From Fretibacterium fastidiosum (GTDB lineage Bacteria > Synergistota > Synergistia > Synergistales > Aminobacteriaceae), in contig NZ_OZ209244.1 of NCBI RefSeq assembly GCF_964642095.1, positions 248,001-312,000 on the forward strand: a DNA stretch of 64,000 nt, read 5' to 3'. Below the pieces are notes generated by a model. The model did no database searches and was not told the DNA's origin. It saw only the letters and a program-made list of their open reading frames with translations. The stretch's first letter is position 1. Each line of letters opens with the position of its first letter. Below, one piece after another: positions 45,304 to 53,440 of this stretch. The position numbers and the translations under genes are program-made.

Positions 45304-45574
45304 AATCAAGCCATCGTCCCGTTTCAGAAAAGACGTGAAGCTTCTTGCTAAAAGAGGCTTCGATATTTCTCTTCTGACTGAAACCATTGATCTGCTGGCT
45401 TCAGGCGAACCATTGCCCGCGCGCTGCTGCGATCATGCCTTGAGAGGGAAATGGCTGGGTCATCGAGAGTGCCACGTCACCCCAGATTGGCTTCTGATTT
45501 ACAGAAAGTACGAAGATGTCCTCGTCCTCGCTCTTTCTTGTACCGGAACCCACGCCGATCTGTTCAAAAAATAG
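45296..45574 (+). CDS. YafQ-family toxin, second module
   Basis: A 92-residue RelE-fold toxin: SSRFRKDVKLLAKRGFDISLLTETIDLLASGEPLP, then DHALRGKWLGHRECHVTPDWLLIYRK and GTHADLFKK, the same core as its neighbour at 44572. The start codon lies inside the antitoxin end (8-bp overlap). It is ended by a bidirectional hairpin. Confidence 0.9.
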   Translation: MYEIKPSSRFRKDVKLLAKRGFDISLLTETIDLLASGEPLPARCCDHALRGKWLGHRECHVTPDWLLIYRKYEDVLVLALSCTGTHADLFKK

Positions 45575-45596
45575 CCCCCCTCGTGGGGCTATTTCT
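45569..45596. terminator. Bidirectional terminator
   Basis: AAATAGCCCC (45569-45578) pairs perfectly with GGGGCTATTT (45585-45594). It serves the second toxin gene from the left and the leftward XRE gene from the right. Confidence 0.75.
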
Positions 45597-45597
45597 C

Positions 45598-46038
45598 TTA
45601 CGCCCTCGCCTCCTTCCACTTCTCCTGCTGCGCCCAGGCCTCGTCGAACCGCTCGGCCATTTCGTCCAGCATCAATTTTTTCGCCTCCTCGCGATTCAGG
45701 TTCGCGGTCTTGATGTTGACCATCGCGGCGATGCGCCGCGGCGAGACGGACATCACGCGCTGCTCCGGCGCGTTTGCTGCCATGTTCAGGACCTCCATTC
45801 TCAAATCCCCCTCTCTGTCGTAAATCAAGGTGAACTCTCGTGACTCCTCCGCCGGCCCGTTCAAAAGCTCTGATGTTTCGACACTCAAAATATTGGCGAT
45901 ACGCTCAGCAATACCTACTGATGGAGTAGATTTTTTATTTTCCCATCGCCATAAGGTATTCTCCTGAACTCCCACCTTGCCTACAAGGGCTCTTTGAGAA
46001 TATCCTCGTTTTTCTCGAAAATATTTTAGCCATTTCAC
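45598..46038 (-). CDS. XRE-family transcriptional regulator
   Basis: A 146-residue protein with an N-terminal helix-turn-helix (FREKRGYSQRALVGKVGVQENTLWRWENKKSTPSVGIAERIANIL). Start GTG at 46038 with AAGGGG upstream. The C-terminal part (EFTLIYDREGDLRMEVLNMAA) is not a known domain to me. It is divergent from another XRE gene across 103 bases, the layout of a repressor/cro-type switch or of two coupled regulators. Confidence 0.85.
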   Translation of the reverse strand: MKWLKYFREKRGYSQRALVGKVGVQENTLWRWENKKSTPSVGIAERIANILSVETSELLNGPAEESREFTLIYDREGDLRMEVLNMAANAPEQRVMSVSPRRIAAMVNIKTANLNREEAKKLMLDEMAERFDEAWAQQEKWKEARA

Positions 46039-46141
46039 AAAGTTTCCCCTTAATAAAACAACTTTTATGTAGGTGAAAATCATCTGATATGGCAATAGAC
46101 TTTCCGTCTACGAAATTGTAGAGTGTGTGCGGTGGTTGACA

Positions 46142-46549
46142 ATGAATGTGGGAGAGAGGATTAAGCGGGCTCGCGAAGCCCTTAGATTGAGCCAAGCTGC
46201 TTTAGCGGAGGCTGTTGGTGTTCAAACTAACACGGTCTGGCGCTGGGAAAACCAACGTGCAACCCCTGATGTTGAAGTGATCTCCCAAATTGCTCAGACC
46301 CTGGGGGTTCCTGTCGCTTATTTTTTTTGTGAAACTGGTAAAACTGAGAAGTCTGAGGGGAAAAATGTTGTGCCACCTGTGGCTGGGAGTGACGCCCCTG
46401 TGGTGTTTCAGATAGGGGAGATGCGCTTGGAGCTTCCACCCACCCCTGAAACTTACGCATTTTTGGAGCGTCAGTTAAGGGGAATTCTGCCAACCGCTGA
46501 GAGGTTGCCTGCGCCGTCGCAAGAGGACGCTGGGGGACGGTCCGTATGA
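46142..46549 (+). CDS. XRE-family regulator leading the TM/TIR genes
   Basis: A 135-residue helix-turn-helix protein (ERIKRAREALRLSQAALAEAVGVQTNTVWRWENQRATPDVEVISQIAQTLGV), similar in its DNA-binding part to the divergent gene on the other side. It overlaps the region before the membrane-protein gene by sequence continuity: its stop lies 18 bases from the next start. It probably controls the downstream membrane-protein/TIR pair. In the 103-bp divergent gap a near-palindrome CTACGAAATTGTAG could be an operator. Confidence 0.85.
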   Translation: MNVGERIKRAREALRLSQAALAEAVGVQTNTVWRWENQRATPDVEVISQIAQTLGVPVAYFFCETGKTEKSEGKNVVPPVAGSDAPVVFQIGEMRLELPPTPETYAFLERQLRGILPTAERLPAPSQEDAGGRSV

Positions 46550-46566
46550 TTAAGGGAGGGAGGAAC

Positions 46567-46989
46567 ATGCCTGAAGGTTACGACAGGGTGGCACACCTCG
46601 GTTTCATCCAGGGTGCAATCAATCGCATGGCGGGTAATTCATTCCTCTGTAAGGGCTGGGCGGTGACGCTTTTCTCCGCTCTTTCTGCGTTTGTTGTCTC
46701 GGCGGAGGGCTCTCATGTATTGTGCGTCCCCTGGCTTCTTGCTGCGGCGGTGCTTGTTTTTTGGTGGATGGATTCCTGGTATCTCCGTATGGAGCGTCTT
46801 TTTCGCCGCCTTTATGACCGAGTTCGTCTTGGGGATGAGGCAGGGAATCCCTACGACATGTCCTTCAAACCCTTCATGGGAGAAGAACAATGCGTCTTTC
46901 GTATCATGTTCTCCCGCAGCACGCTTCCCGTTTATTCTGTCATGCTGGTCGCTGCGCTGGTCTTGTTCTTCGTGAGGAGGGGTTGTTGA
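46567..46989 (+). CDS. Small membrane protein coupled to TIR gene
   Basis: A 140-residue protein; the ATG at 46567 has GGGAGGGAGG upstream and is preferred to the ATG at 46546. About three hydrophobic segments: GWAVTLFSALSAFVVS near 32-48, VLCVPWLLAAAVLVFWW near 52-68, and a C-terminal VYSVMLVAALVLFFV near 122-136. Its stop overlaps the start of the TIR gene (TGATG). I do not know a named family; by position it could be a membrane effector or scaffold for the TIR protein. Confidence 0.65.
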   Translation: MPEGYDRVAHLGFIQGAINRMAGNSFLCKGWAVTLFSALSAFVVSAEGSHVLCVPWLLAAAVLVFWWMDSWYLRMERLFRRLYDRVRLGDEAGNPYDMSFKPFMGEEQCVFRIMFSRSTLPVYSVMLVAALVLFFVRRGC

Positions 46990-47561
46990 TGACCAAGGTA
47001 AAAGAAAAGGTGTTCTACAGTTTTTATTACAAACAGGACGTCATGCGTGTGCAGAATATCCGACAGATGGGCGTTCTGGAGGGTAACGAGCCGGTTGAGC
47101 CCAACAAGTGGGAAGAGATCAAGAAAAAGGGTGACGATGCCGTCAGAAAGTGGATTGACGAGGAGATAGCGCGTTGTTCTTGCGTCATCGTCCTCATCGG
47201 CGCGGAGACGGCAAGTCGAAAATGGGTCAAGTACGAGATTAAAAGAGCCTGGAATGCCAACAGGGGGCTCATGGCCATTTATATTCACAATCTGTCCCCG
47301 GTCAATGACTCTTTGGCGAGCAAGGGACTGCAGGGGCAAAACCCCTTGTGCTCTTTTTGGCTGAGATCAGATGAGCAAGTCTTGGAGTTGTACACGGTTG
47401 CACCTGTTAAGAACCCGTCGGAATGGGACGCTTACGACGAAATACACGAGAATCTGAATTGCTGGGTTCAAGAGGCAATCGATGTGCGTAAAAAGTATGC
47501 CCGATACACATGCGTTCCCACCACGGTGAAAAGAATTTTCGGAAAAAGTTTGGAGCATTGA
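46989..47561 (+). CDS. ThsB-like TIR-domain protein (DUF1863)
   Basis: A 190-residue protein, start overlapping the preceding stop with GAGGAGGGG upstream. VFYSFYYKQDVMRVQNIRQMG, CVIVLIGAETASRKWVKYEIKRAW and LMAIYIHNL are the characteristic blocks of the Thoeris ThsB/DUF1863 TIR group; E83 in KYEIKR is a candidate catalytic glutamate. In Thoeris, ThsB makes a cyclic-ADP-ribose-type signal on infection that activates an effector. Here no ThsA (SIR2-SLOG) gene is present; instead a small membrane protein is directly coupled upstream. Defence role inferred from family and context. Confidence 0.8.
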   Translation: MTKVKEKVFYSFYYKQDVMRVQNIRQMGVLEGNEPVEPNKWEEIKKKGDDAVRKWIDEEIARCSCVIVLIGAETASRKWVKYEIKRAWNANRGLMAIYIHNLSPVNDSLASKGLQGQNPLCSFWLRSDEQVLELYTVAPVKNPSEWDAYDEIHENLNCWVQEAIDVRKKYARYTCVPTTVKRIFGKSLEH

Positions 47562-47697
47562 CCACGATCTGATGGCATTGCCTGGCCTGCGTGATAGGGG
47601 GGAACGTAGATGAAAGGAGGAAAGCTTGGTATCAAACAGGATGGTCACATAATGAAGTTGAAGTGTTGCAGTAAGTATTGAATAGGAGGGTGTATCT

Positions 47698-47991
47698 ATG
47701 ACTACAGTGGGAACGAGAAAGGCCGCCATACATAACGTGGAAGGTTTTTTGATTGGAGTTTTTGATAAGGCAACATCGAAGGAGATAAGCGATACTGAAA
47801 ATGGAAAAATGAAAGCATATCCACGTGAACGCGCGACAAAAGGTAATTCTACTGTTTCAGAATTTATCAAGAAATTTGAAAACTCTTACTCCGATTCTAA
47901 TCTAACTTGTAAGGTTTATAAGGAAGACGGAACAGAAGCGACTGGGCAAACCAAGTTGTCTACTGTGAGAGAAAGCTACGAGGCTGATTAG
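47698..47991 (+). CDS. AT-rich small hypothetical protein after TIR gene
   Basis: A 97-residue basic, soluble protein with AGGAGGGTG upstream of the ATG. No motif recognised. It lies 136 bases after the TIR gene in the same direction and shares its low GC, so it may belong to the same unit. The stretch 47992-48254 after it shows nothing I can name. Confidence 0.55.
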   Translation: MTTVGTRKAAIHNVEGFLIGVFDKATSKEISDTENGKMKAYPRERATKGNSTVSEFIKKFENSYSDSNLTCKVYKEDGTEATGQTKLSTVRESYEAD

Positions 47992-48254
47992 CTCGGAGTG
48001 CTTTTAGCTGTGTGCTTAGGGAGAGAAGGGAGAAATAGCCTCTCTATTGTCTGACGAATCTAGGATCATGTTTCTTTCTCTGCGTTAGTGGATCTGTGCG
48101 CACGTATGGCTTGGACGCAGCTTTGCGACAGTATGCGGGCAAAGGATTCTTTCCTGGTCTTTGGCGCCTCCGAAATATTTGACCGCAATGCTCAGAACCT
48201 GCCCTCGGGTATCTTGGGGCGCTATCTCAGGAATAATGCAGAAGTCTTATCCTA

Positions 48255-48533
48255 ATACCAATTCGCGTTTAATATGGATTGCCTCCCCTGAAAGGGGAGG
48301 TGGTTCGCGTCAGCGAACCGGAGGGGTTCAGCCAGACGACACGACTTACGGACGCCGACAGGCGGTCGGCGTCGTGTCGGTCGGCTGTGCCGAAGCAAGG
48401 CAATTGATTGCCTTGTGGAGGCGTTGACGGGGAATGTCAGACAGGCGCGTCTTATGAAAAACACCCCCCAGCCCCTTCGGGGCAGCCCCCCTTGCAGGGG
48501 GGCCTTTCTTGCCCTTTAGACGCAAATTGGTAT
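48255..48533. repeat. Palindromic-module repeat, copy 4 (full length)
   Basis: A complete 279-bp copy: left end ATACCAATTCGCGTTTAATA, right end TAGACGCAAATTGGTAT. It has most of the modules of copy 3 in the same order, plus CCCCCAGCCCCTTCGGGGCAG and CCCCCCTTGCAGGGGGG near the right end. Confidence 0.9.
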
Positions 48534-48607
48534 AAGTAGGCAGCTCGCACCAGACTTTTATCGTCCGCCGCATGTCGAAAGTGATGGAGAAATGAATCAG
48601 GGGGTGT

Positions 48608-49540
48608 TTGGGTTTGTATTTGCCATGGAGTTTTTATTGCATAATCCCGTTTTTTTATTTTATATTAATGTTAAGTATTCACGTTTTATATGATGTTTTT
48701 CAATCATTTTTCTTGTTCTGTATCCCAGAAGACCTTACACTTTGGTTAAAACGTATTTTTCAAGCAACTTCTAGCCTCTTGTTCATTAGCAGTAGCACAA
48801 TTCTTTTTTTTGAACGGAGCTTTTCACTTGATATTTTTCTGAGGTTGTTGTGGTTCATCTTTCTCTGCTTGGGATATTCTGTTTGCGTTTTAGTCGTTTT
48901 TGATCGTTTCTGTTGTTTTTTTTGTGTAAATCCTAATATTGTACATAGGTTAACATATCATTTTGGGATTGCCTTTAAACAGGGCAAAAAGGCTTGTGAA
49001 AATCGACTGTCTCAATGGTTTGAGTGTATTAAAAGAGGAAGAGAAGTATTCGGGGAAGTAGAAAAAAGTCCTTTAGAACATATACTTCAGCCTATTTCTG
49101 ATTTTGGGGAGGATGCTGATCACCCCCAAAAATTTAAGACGATGACCTTGCGTTGGGAAAATCATTGTGTGTATGAAGGAACTCCTAAGAATTCGGTAAA
49201 ACTTGCATCGGAGCATGGTTGCGCTCTCGTTTTCTCTTTAGATCCCACAGGGCGCGTTGTATGTATACTCTCCCCGTTTAGGTCTGATTGGCATTCATTC
49301 CCTGAATCATATCTTATAGCGAAAATCTATAAAACTCCTGCGCAACTTACAAAAAGAGAATTTTACAAGATGCTCCGTTATTTTTTTGCGTATTCCCTTT
49401 CTACTTCTCTTTGGGGAGCTCCTCGGATATCAGATCAAATTATCGTGCGATGGATAAAAATAATGAATTGTTTTCATTCCCGAAAGTGGCGCAAATATAT
49501 CTTATCAGTTTTGACGGCCGTTGTAGAACACGCTTTCTAG
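48608..49540 (+). CDS. AT-rich membrane-anchored hypothetical protein
   Basis: A 310-residue frame with strikingly low GC. The start (TTG at 48608 behind CAGGGGG) is uncertain. The first 110 residues hold about four hydrophobic segments (FYFILMLSIHVLYDVF, LFISSSTILFFE, IFLRLLWFIFLCLGYSVCVLVVF); the rest is a cytoplasmic-looking domain with WENHCVYEGTPKNSVKL and ALVFSLDPTGRVVCILSPF. I recognise no family. A multi-TM anchor plus a sensor-like domain beside a TIR system is suggestive of a defence effector but unproven. Confidence 0.6.
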   Translation: MGLYLPWSFYCIIPFFYFILMLSIHVLYDVFQSFFLFCIPEDLTLWLKRIFQATSSLLFISSSTILFFERSFSLDIFLRLLWFIFLCLGYSVCVLVVFDRFCCFFCVNPNIVHRLTYHFGIAFKQGKKACENRLSQWFECIKRGREVFGEVEKSPLEHILQPISDFGEDADHPQKFKTMTLRWENHCVYEGTPKNSVKLASEHGCALVFSLDPTGRVVCILSPFRSDWHSFPESYLIAKIYKTPAQLTKREFYKMLRYFFAYSLSTSLWGAPRISDQIIVRWIKIMNCFHSRKWRKYILSVLTAVVEHAF

Positions 49541-49601
49541 TCTTCACTAAATAAACAAGGCTGTAGTTCATTGTGATTTTCTTCATAGGAGGATCTTTGC
49601 C

Positions 49602-49739
49602 ATGCCTCGAGAAAAAATTCTCATCCTTGTCAAAGCCTGCCCAGAGCCAAGCAAGGGCTACATAGAGACCACCTGCGTCGCTGGAATAACGGAGGTGGGG
49701 GAGATGCGCAGGCTTCTCCCCGTTCCGTTTTCTCGATGA
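49602..49739 (+). pseudogene. Truncated gene start (45 codons)
   Basis: It has AGGAGG and an ATG, reads MPREKILILVKACPEPSKGY followed by IETTCVAGITEVGEMRRLLPVPFSR and stops. This resembles the N-terminus of a much longer family of accessory proteins that begin with a K-I-L-x-L-V-K ... CxAGI ... W-R-L-Y-P-V-P-F-R pattern (from memory). The palindromic repeat copy 5 starts 14 bases after the stop, so insertion and decay probably removed the rest. Confidence 0.5.
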
Positions 49740-49752
49740 AGGGCAGCAATTC

Positions 49753-49800
49753 ATACCAATTCGCGTTTAATATGGATTGCCTCCCCTTTCAGGGGAGGCG
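49753..49800. repeat. Palindromic-module repeat, copy 5 (partial)
   Basis: ATACCAATTCGCGTTTAATATGG then CCTCCCCTTTCAGGGGAGG; no right end. Confidence 0.75.
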
Positions 49801-49833
49801 AAAAGAAGAGGCGTGTTTTTCGGGGGCAAAGAC

Positions 49834-49869
49834 AAAGCGAGCGGGAGGCTTTTGCCTCCCGCTCGCTTT
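49834..49869 (-). terminator. Rho-independent terminator of the SLH porin gene
   Basis: AAAGCGAGCGGGAGGC (49834-49849) pairs perfectly with GCCTCCCGCTCGCTTT (49854-49869) around a TTTT loop, with a T-rich tract following on the minus strand. Confidence 0.85.
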
Positions 49870-49899
49870 ATAATTCAAGATCGTTCGTGATTTTCTTGA

Positions 49900-51411
49900 C
49901 TAGAACACAACCTGCGTACGGAAACGAAGAACGTGGTCGTCATTCTTCTTATCGTCGTCCCAGTCAATCTTCACGTAGTTAAGACCGAACTTCACGCTGG
50001 GGTTGTAGGTGTACTGAACGCCAAGGCCCCACTCCGTCAGGTCAACATCCGTGTCGAAGTTGTAGCCGTTGTAGAACAGGTGGGTGGCCCACTTGTCGTT
50101 CCACTCCTGGCCCAGCGCCACGCGCCAGTACTTCAGGTCGTCGGGAAGCACGTAGCTAAACGCGTCGGTGGTGAACAGTGCTCCGTTCCCACCAAGCTCC
50201 GCCGGGACGATGAAGTTCTTGTCCATCTGGCCGTACTCCAGCCACAGGCTGGTGAACTTCAGAGCCTCCTGATTGACGTCCACGATCAGCTTCCAGTGGT
50301 TTGCGCTGTCGAGGTCCGCATCCTTCCAGACTCCACCTGCAGCGCCGGGCACCCAGACATCGCCGTTCAGCTGCTGGTGGTAGAAGATACCCTTCAGCGC
50401 GATGTCGTCGTTGAAGTTGAAGCGAAGGCCCGCGAAGATCGTCCACAGGTTGTCAAAGCTCCACCCGCTGCTGCTCGCCGTATCGATGTACTCCGCGTTG
50501 TCGCCCAGGAAGGCCTGCAGCCCCAGGTCGAAGCCGAAGCGCTCCGTGAACTGGAGCTTGCCCATCGCGAAGAGCTCCCACGCGCCCAGCGTCTTGGGAG
50601 CCTTCCCACCACGGTCGTAGTACTCGTTGCTGGGGTGAGCCACGTAGGCGATGAACTTGCCCATGCCCCACTGCTTCTCGAGGCCGAGAGCGTCCATCGT
50701 CCGGTCCGTCAGGATGCTGTCGTAGGCCGCGAAACTCCCCGTCTCCGGAAGGCTCGTCGCGCCACCCAGGTAGTACTCGTCCTCAAGGTCCCACACGAAA
50801 CGGCCCGCGGTCAGCGTCGTCTCGAAGAAGAACGGGATCTCGGCGTAGAAACGGCTCCAGTTTTTGGTCCCCTCGTCCAGACGGATCACGGCGTGCATGG
50901 GGTTCTCCTCGTCGCCGAACCACCGCTCGATCCACAGGCGTCCCTGCTTCAGATAGACCTTGTTCTCCGACTCAGGAGCGTCCCTATCCTCGTAGTTTTC
51001 GATGTCGAGGCGCAAACGAGCGTGGATGTGCCATCCGCCCAGGCGCTCCTCAAGCAGGCTGACCCTCTCGTCCAGGTTCTCGACCTTGACGCCCAGAGCC
51101 TCCAGCTCGTCCTTGAACTCGACGACGAGCTTCTTCAGCATCTCCACGTCCTGTTTGCTGGCCTTCGTCATGTCGACGACCGCCAGCGCGCGGGCGAGGG
51201 CAGAGGCCATCTCGTAGCGCGTCGTGGGCTGCTTGCCCTTGTAGGTGCCGTCCGGATAGCCGGAGAGGATGCCGTGGGCGGCAAGCTGGCCGATGGCGTC
51301 ATAGGCCCAGTGGTTCATCGGAACGTCCATGAACGGGTTGGTGGCCGCGAACACGGGCGCCGCGAAAGCAAAAAGCACCGCAACTGCAATTGCTGCTGCA
51401 AACTTCTTCAT
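49900..51411 (-). CDS. SLH-domain outer-membrane beta-barrel protein
   Basis: A 503-residue envelope protein. The ATG at 51411 starts a clean signal peptide (MKKFAAAIAVAVLFAFAAPVFA); a longer frame upstream is not supported. An SLH domain follows (NPFMDVPMNHWAYDAIGQLAAHGILSGYPDGTYKG), then a short coiled coil (VENLDERVSLLEERLGG), then about 380 residues of alternating amphipathic strands ending in F (RFRTQVVF), the mark of a BAM substrate. This is the common SLH-porin design of Synergistota, Thermotogota and Cyanobacteria, where SLH anchors the outer membrane to the wall. It is likely abundant: it has a long leader and strong terminator. Confidence 0.92.
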   Translation of the reverse strand: MKKFAAAIAVAVLFAFAAPVFAATNPFMDVPMNHWAYDAIGQLAAHGILSGYPDGTYKGKQPTTRYEMASALARALAVVDMTKASKQDVEMLKKLVVEFKDELEALGVKVENLDERVSLLEERLGGWHIHARLRLDIENYEDRDAPESENKVYLKQGRLWIERWFGDEENPMHAVIRLDEGTKNWSRFYAEIPFFFETTLTAGRFVWDLEDEYYLGGATSLPETGSFAAYDSILTDRTMDALGLEKQWGMGKFIAYVAHPSNEYYDRGGKAPKTLGAWELFAMGKLQFTERFGFDLGLQAFLGDNAEYIDTASSSGWSFDNLWTIFAGLRFNFNDDIALKGIFYHQQLNGDVWVPGAAGGVWKDADLDSANHWKLIVDVNQEALKFTSLWLEYGQMDKNFIVPAELGGNGALFTTDAFSYVLPDDLKYWRVALGQEWNDKWATHLFYNGYNFDTDVDLTEWGLGVQYTYNPSVKFGLNYVKIDWDDDKKNDDHVLRFRTQVVF

Positions 51412-51745
51412 GATCTTGTGAAACCCCCTTATTTGGTTGTCAAAAATACCTTTTGACATACACCGTCCTCGTCCCTGGGGCACTACCCTGCGATTCGGGG
51501 GGTCCGGGAGAAGTTGCCTTGTTCCCTTTTCCCATTCCCCTGTCGAGAGAAACACCCTGCCGGACCAGCGCCCTGGCTTCCCGTCCCTTGTGGCATCCTG
51601 GGGGTTTTGCACCTCCTCCCCTGCCGTCAGAATCGAAAAACTCCGCCTTGGCCGACGATGCCCACCGTCCTCACGTGTCCCCACCTGAAGATCGGCTTGG
51701 CTATATCTTACAGGATAAGGTGTTTTTGCGCATGGGTCTTAAGGT
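51412..51745 (-). other. Long leader of the SLH porin gene
   Basis: The 334-bp gap upstream of the porin has no gene I can support. A weak promoter-like pair (TGCGCA, then TAAGAT 17 bases later on the minus strand, near 51702-51730) would give a leader of about 290 bases. A near-inverted repeat TAAGGTTTATTTTTCCTTA at about 51740-51758 could end the upstream nhaC transcript. Confidence 0.35.
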
Positions 51746-53221
51746 TTATTTTTCCTTAGGCTCAGGGTCCGCCGCCCTGCGGAGGCGCACCTCCGGCTCC
51801 GTCGGAAGGGCGAAGAGGGGGACGAAGCGGTCCCACCCCGTCCACGTCAGGATCAGCATGGAGCCGACGGCGATCCACGCGAAGTAGTTGTGCAGGATGA
51901 TGTCGCCCAGCGAGACGGTCCCCGCCGCCAGCGGGTACACAGCCCAGGCGATCCCCGCGAAGAAGGCCATGTAGGCGTGCCACGGGATGAGCTCCGCGCC
52001 CAGCACGGCCATCGCGTCCGCAAAGGTGGCGTTGCGCAGCGCCAGCCGGTACAGGGCCTTCGGGTCGCCCTCCACGTTCTGCTCCGTCAGGTTGCGGATG
52101 ATGGGGCTGAGGGTGACGATCTGCGCCATCTCGTCCGCCAGGGCCGCGTTGCCCAGGAGGCACAGCGCCGCGTTGGCGAACATCAGCTGCCGCACCCTGG
52201 ACACGCACTTCAACACGGCAGCCGCGATGGGGTCAAAGGCGTTCATCTTGCGCATGACGCCCCCAAAGGCCCCCACCCACAGCATCATGGCGATGGACCA
52301 GCCCCCCGCGTCGGAGAAGCCCGCGTAGACGCGCTCCCCGAAGGCGGCGAGGCTCGTCACCGTCCCCGCGGCGAAGCCGAAGACCAGGGAGCTCAGGATG
52401 CCCGCAGCCAGGCAGATCAGCGTGCTGGTGCCCCGCGCCGCCAGGATCAGTACCAGCACCAGCGGGATCACCATGTAGTACGGCACGCCGGCCTGCACCT
52501 GATGCAGCAGCGTGACGGCCGCCGGGCGCTTCTCCTCTAGGGCGGCCCACACCGTGTCCGGAATCTGACGGATGGCCTCCTCCGCGCTGCCCGCCACGTC
52601 CGAGAGGCCCATGCTGACCGAGGCGAAGTAGAACGCGGCCACCCCAAGCAGCAGGCACAGCCCGGACCAGACGCCCTGATGGCGCACGCGGTCGATGACG
52701 GAGACGTTCTGCATCCCGGAGCTGACCACCGTCGTGTCGGAGATCAGGCCGATGTTGTCCCCAAAGCAGCTGCCGCCCACCGCCGCCGCGATCACCAGCA
52801 CCGTGCTGCCGCCCACGATGTGGTTCAGCCAGAGGAAGATCGGCGCGCAGGCGGCGAAGGTGCCCCAGGACGTGCCCGTCGCCACGGACAGGATCGCCGT
52901 CACGACCAGGCAGGCCGGCGCCACGAGCTTGGCCGTCATCCCCATGGAGAGCGCCATGTTGATGATGGCGGCCGCCACCCCGGTGGACATGAAGCACTCC
53001 GCCACGGCGTAGGCCGCCTGGAGGATCAGGAACACGATCAGGAAGTGCCGCAGGTTGTCCAGCGCGGCGTCCTGGAGCTCACCGAAGCTGTAGTGCTCCG
53101 TCGCCATGGCGACGAGCACGGCGCAGACGAAGGCGACGGGCGCGGAGAGCAGGATGTCGATGCCGCCGATCATCATCCCCGCCAGGACGGCGATAGGGCT
53201 CAGTTTCAACAGTGCGATCAT
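51746..53221 (-). CDS. nhaC: NhaC-family Na+/H+ antiporter
   Basis: A 491-residue membrane protein with about 11-12 spans; start ATG with AAGGAG upstream. The block AAVGGSCFGDNIGLISDTTVVSS is the NhaC signature, with ATGTSWGTFAACAPIFLWL nearby. In amino-acid-fermenting anaerobes such carriers also swap organic acids or amino acids with Na+. It lies alone between the porin gene and a repeat. Confidence 0.9.
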   Translation of the reverse strand: MIALLKLSPIAVLAGMMIGGIDILLSAPVAFVCAVLVAMATEHYSFGELQDAALDNLRHFLIVFLILQAAYAVAECFMSTGVAAAIINMALSMGMTAKLVAPACLVVTAILSVATGTSWGTFAACAPIFLWLNHIVGGSTVLVIAAAVGGSCFGDNIGLISDTTVVSSGMQNVSVIDRVRHQGVWSGLCLLLGVAAFYFASVSMGLSDVAGSAEEAIRQIPDTVWAALEEKRPAAVTLLHQVQAGVPYYMVIPLVLVLILAARGTSTLICLAAGILSSLVFGFAAGTVTSLAAFGERVYAGFSDAGGWSIAMMLWVGAFGGVMRKMNAFDPIAAAVLKCVSRVRQLMFANAALCLLGNAALADEMAQIVTLSPIIRNLTEQNVEGDPKALYRLALRNATFADAMAVLGAELIPWHAYMAFFAGIAWAVYPLAAGTVSLGDIILHNYFAWIAVGSMLILTWTGWDRFVPLFALPTEPEVRLRRAADPEPKEK

Positions 53222-53242
53222 TAAAAGCTCACTCCTTAACTT

Positions 53243-53392
53243 AGGGTAGCGCTGATTATACCAAATCGCGTTTTATAGGACTGCCTCCCCTGAAAGGGGA
53301 GGTGCCGAACGGAGTGAGGCGGAGGGGTTTGCTTTTAACCTGCTCAACACCCCCCAGCCCCTGCGGGGCAGCCCCCCTTGCAGGGGGGCCTT
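53243..53392. repeat. Palindromic-module repeat, copy 6, beside a type B arm
   Basis: TTAGGGTAGCGCTGA (a diverged type B arm) runs into ATACCAAATCGCGTTTTATAGG, then CCTCCCCTGAAAGGGGAGG, GCCGAACGGAGTGAGGC, CCCCCCAGCCCCTGCGGGGCAG and CCCCCCTTGCAGGGGGG. The right inverted end is missing. It fills most of the gap between nhaC and the first SDR gene. Confidence 0.75.
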
Positions 53393-53440
53393 CTAAGAAT
53401 TATCCCATCGGACCCGCCGTGGTTCAAGCGCGTCGCGGCG

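Noticed and set aside
42123..47561. Complete prophage
   Set aside because: Only one broken virion-type gene and two XRE regulators are seen; there is no integrase, terminase, portal, capsid or lysis gene.
46142..47561. Classical Thoeris system
   Set aside because: A ThsB-like TIR gene is present but no ThsA with SIR2 and SLOG domains exists in the neighbourhood, so the classical type I label is not supported.
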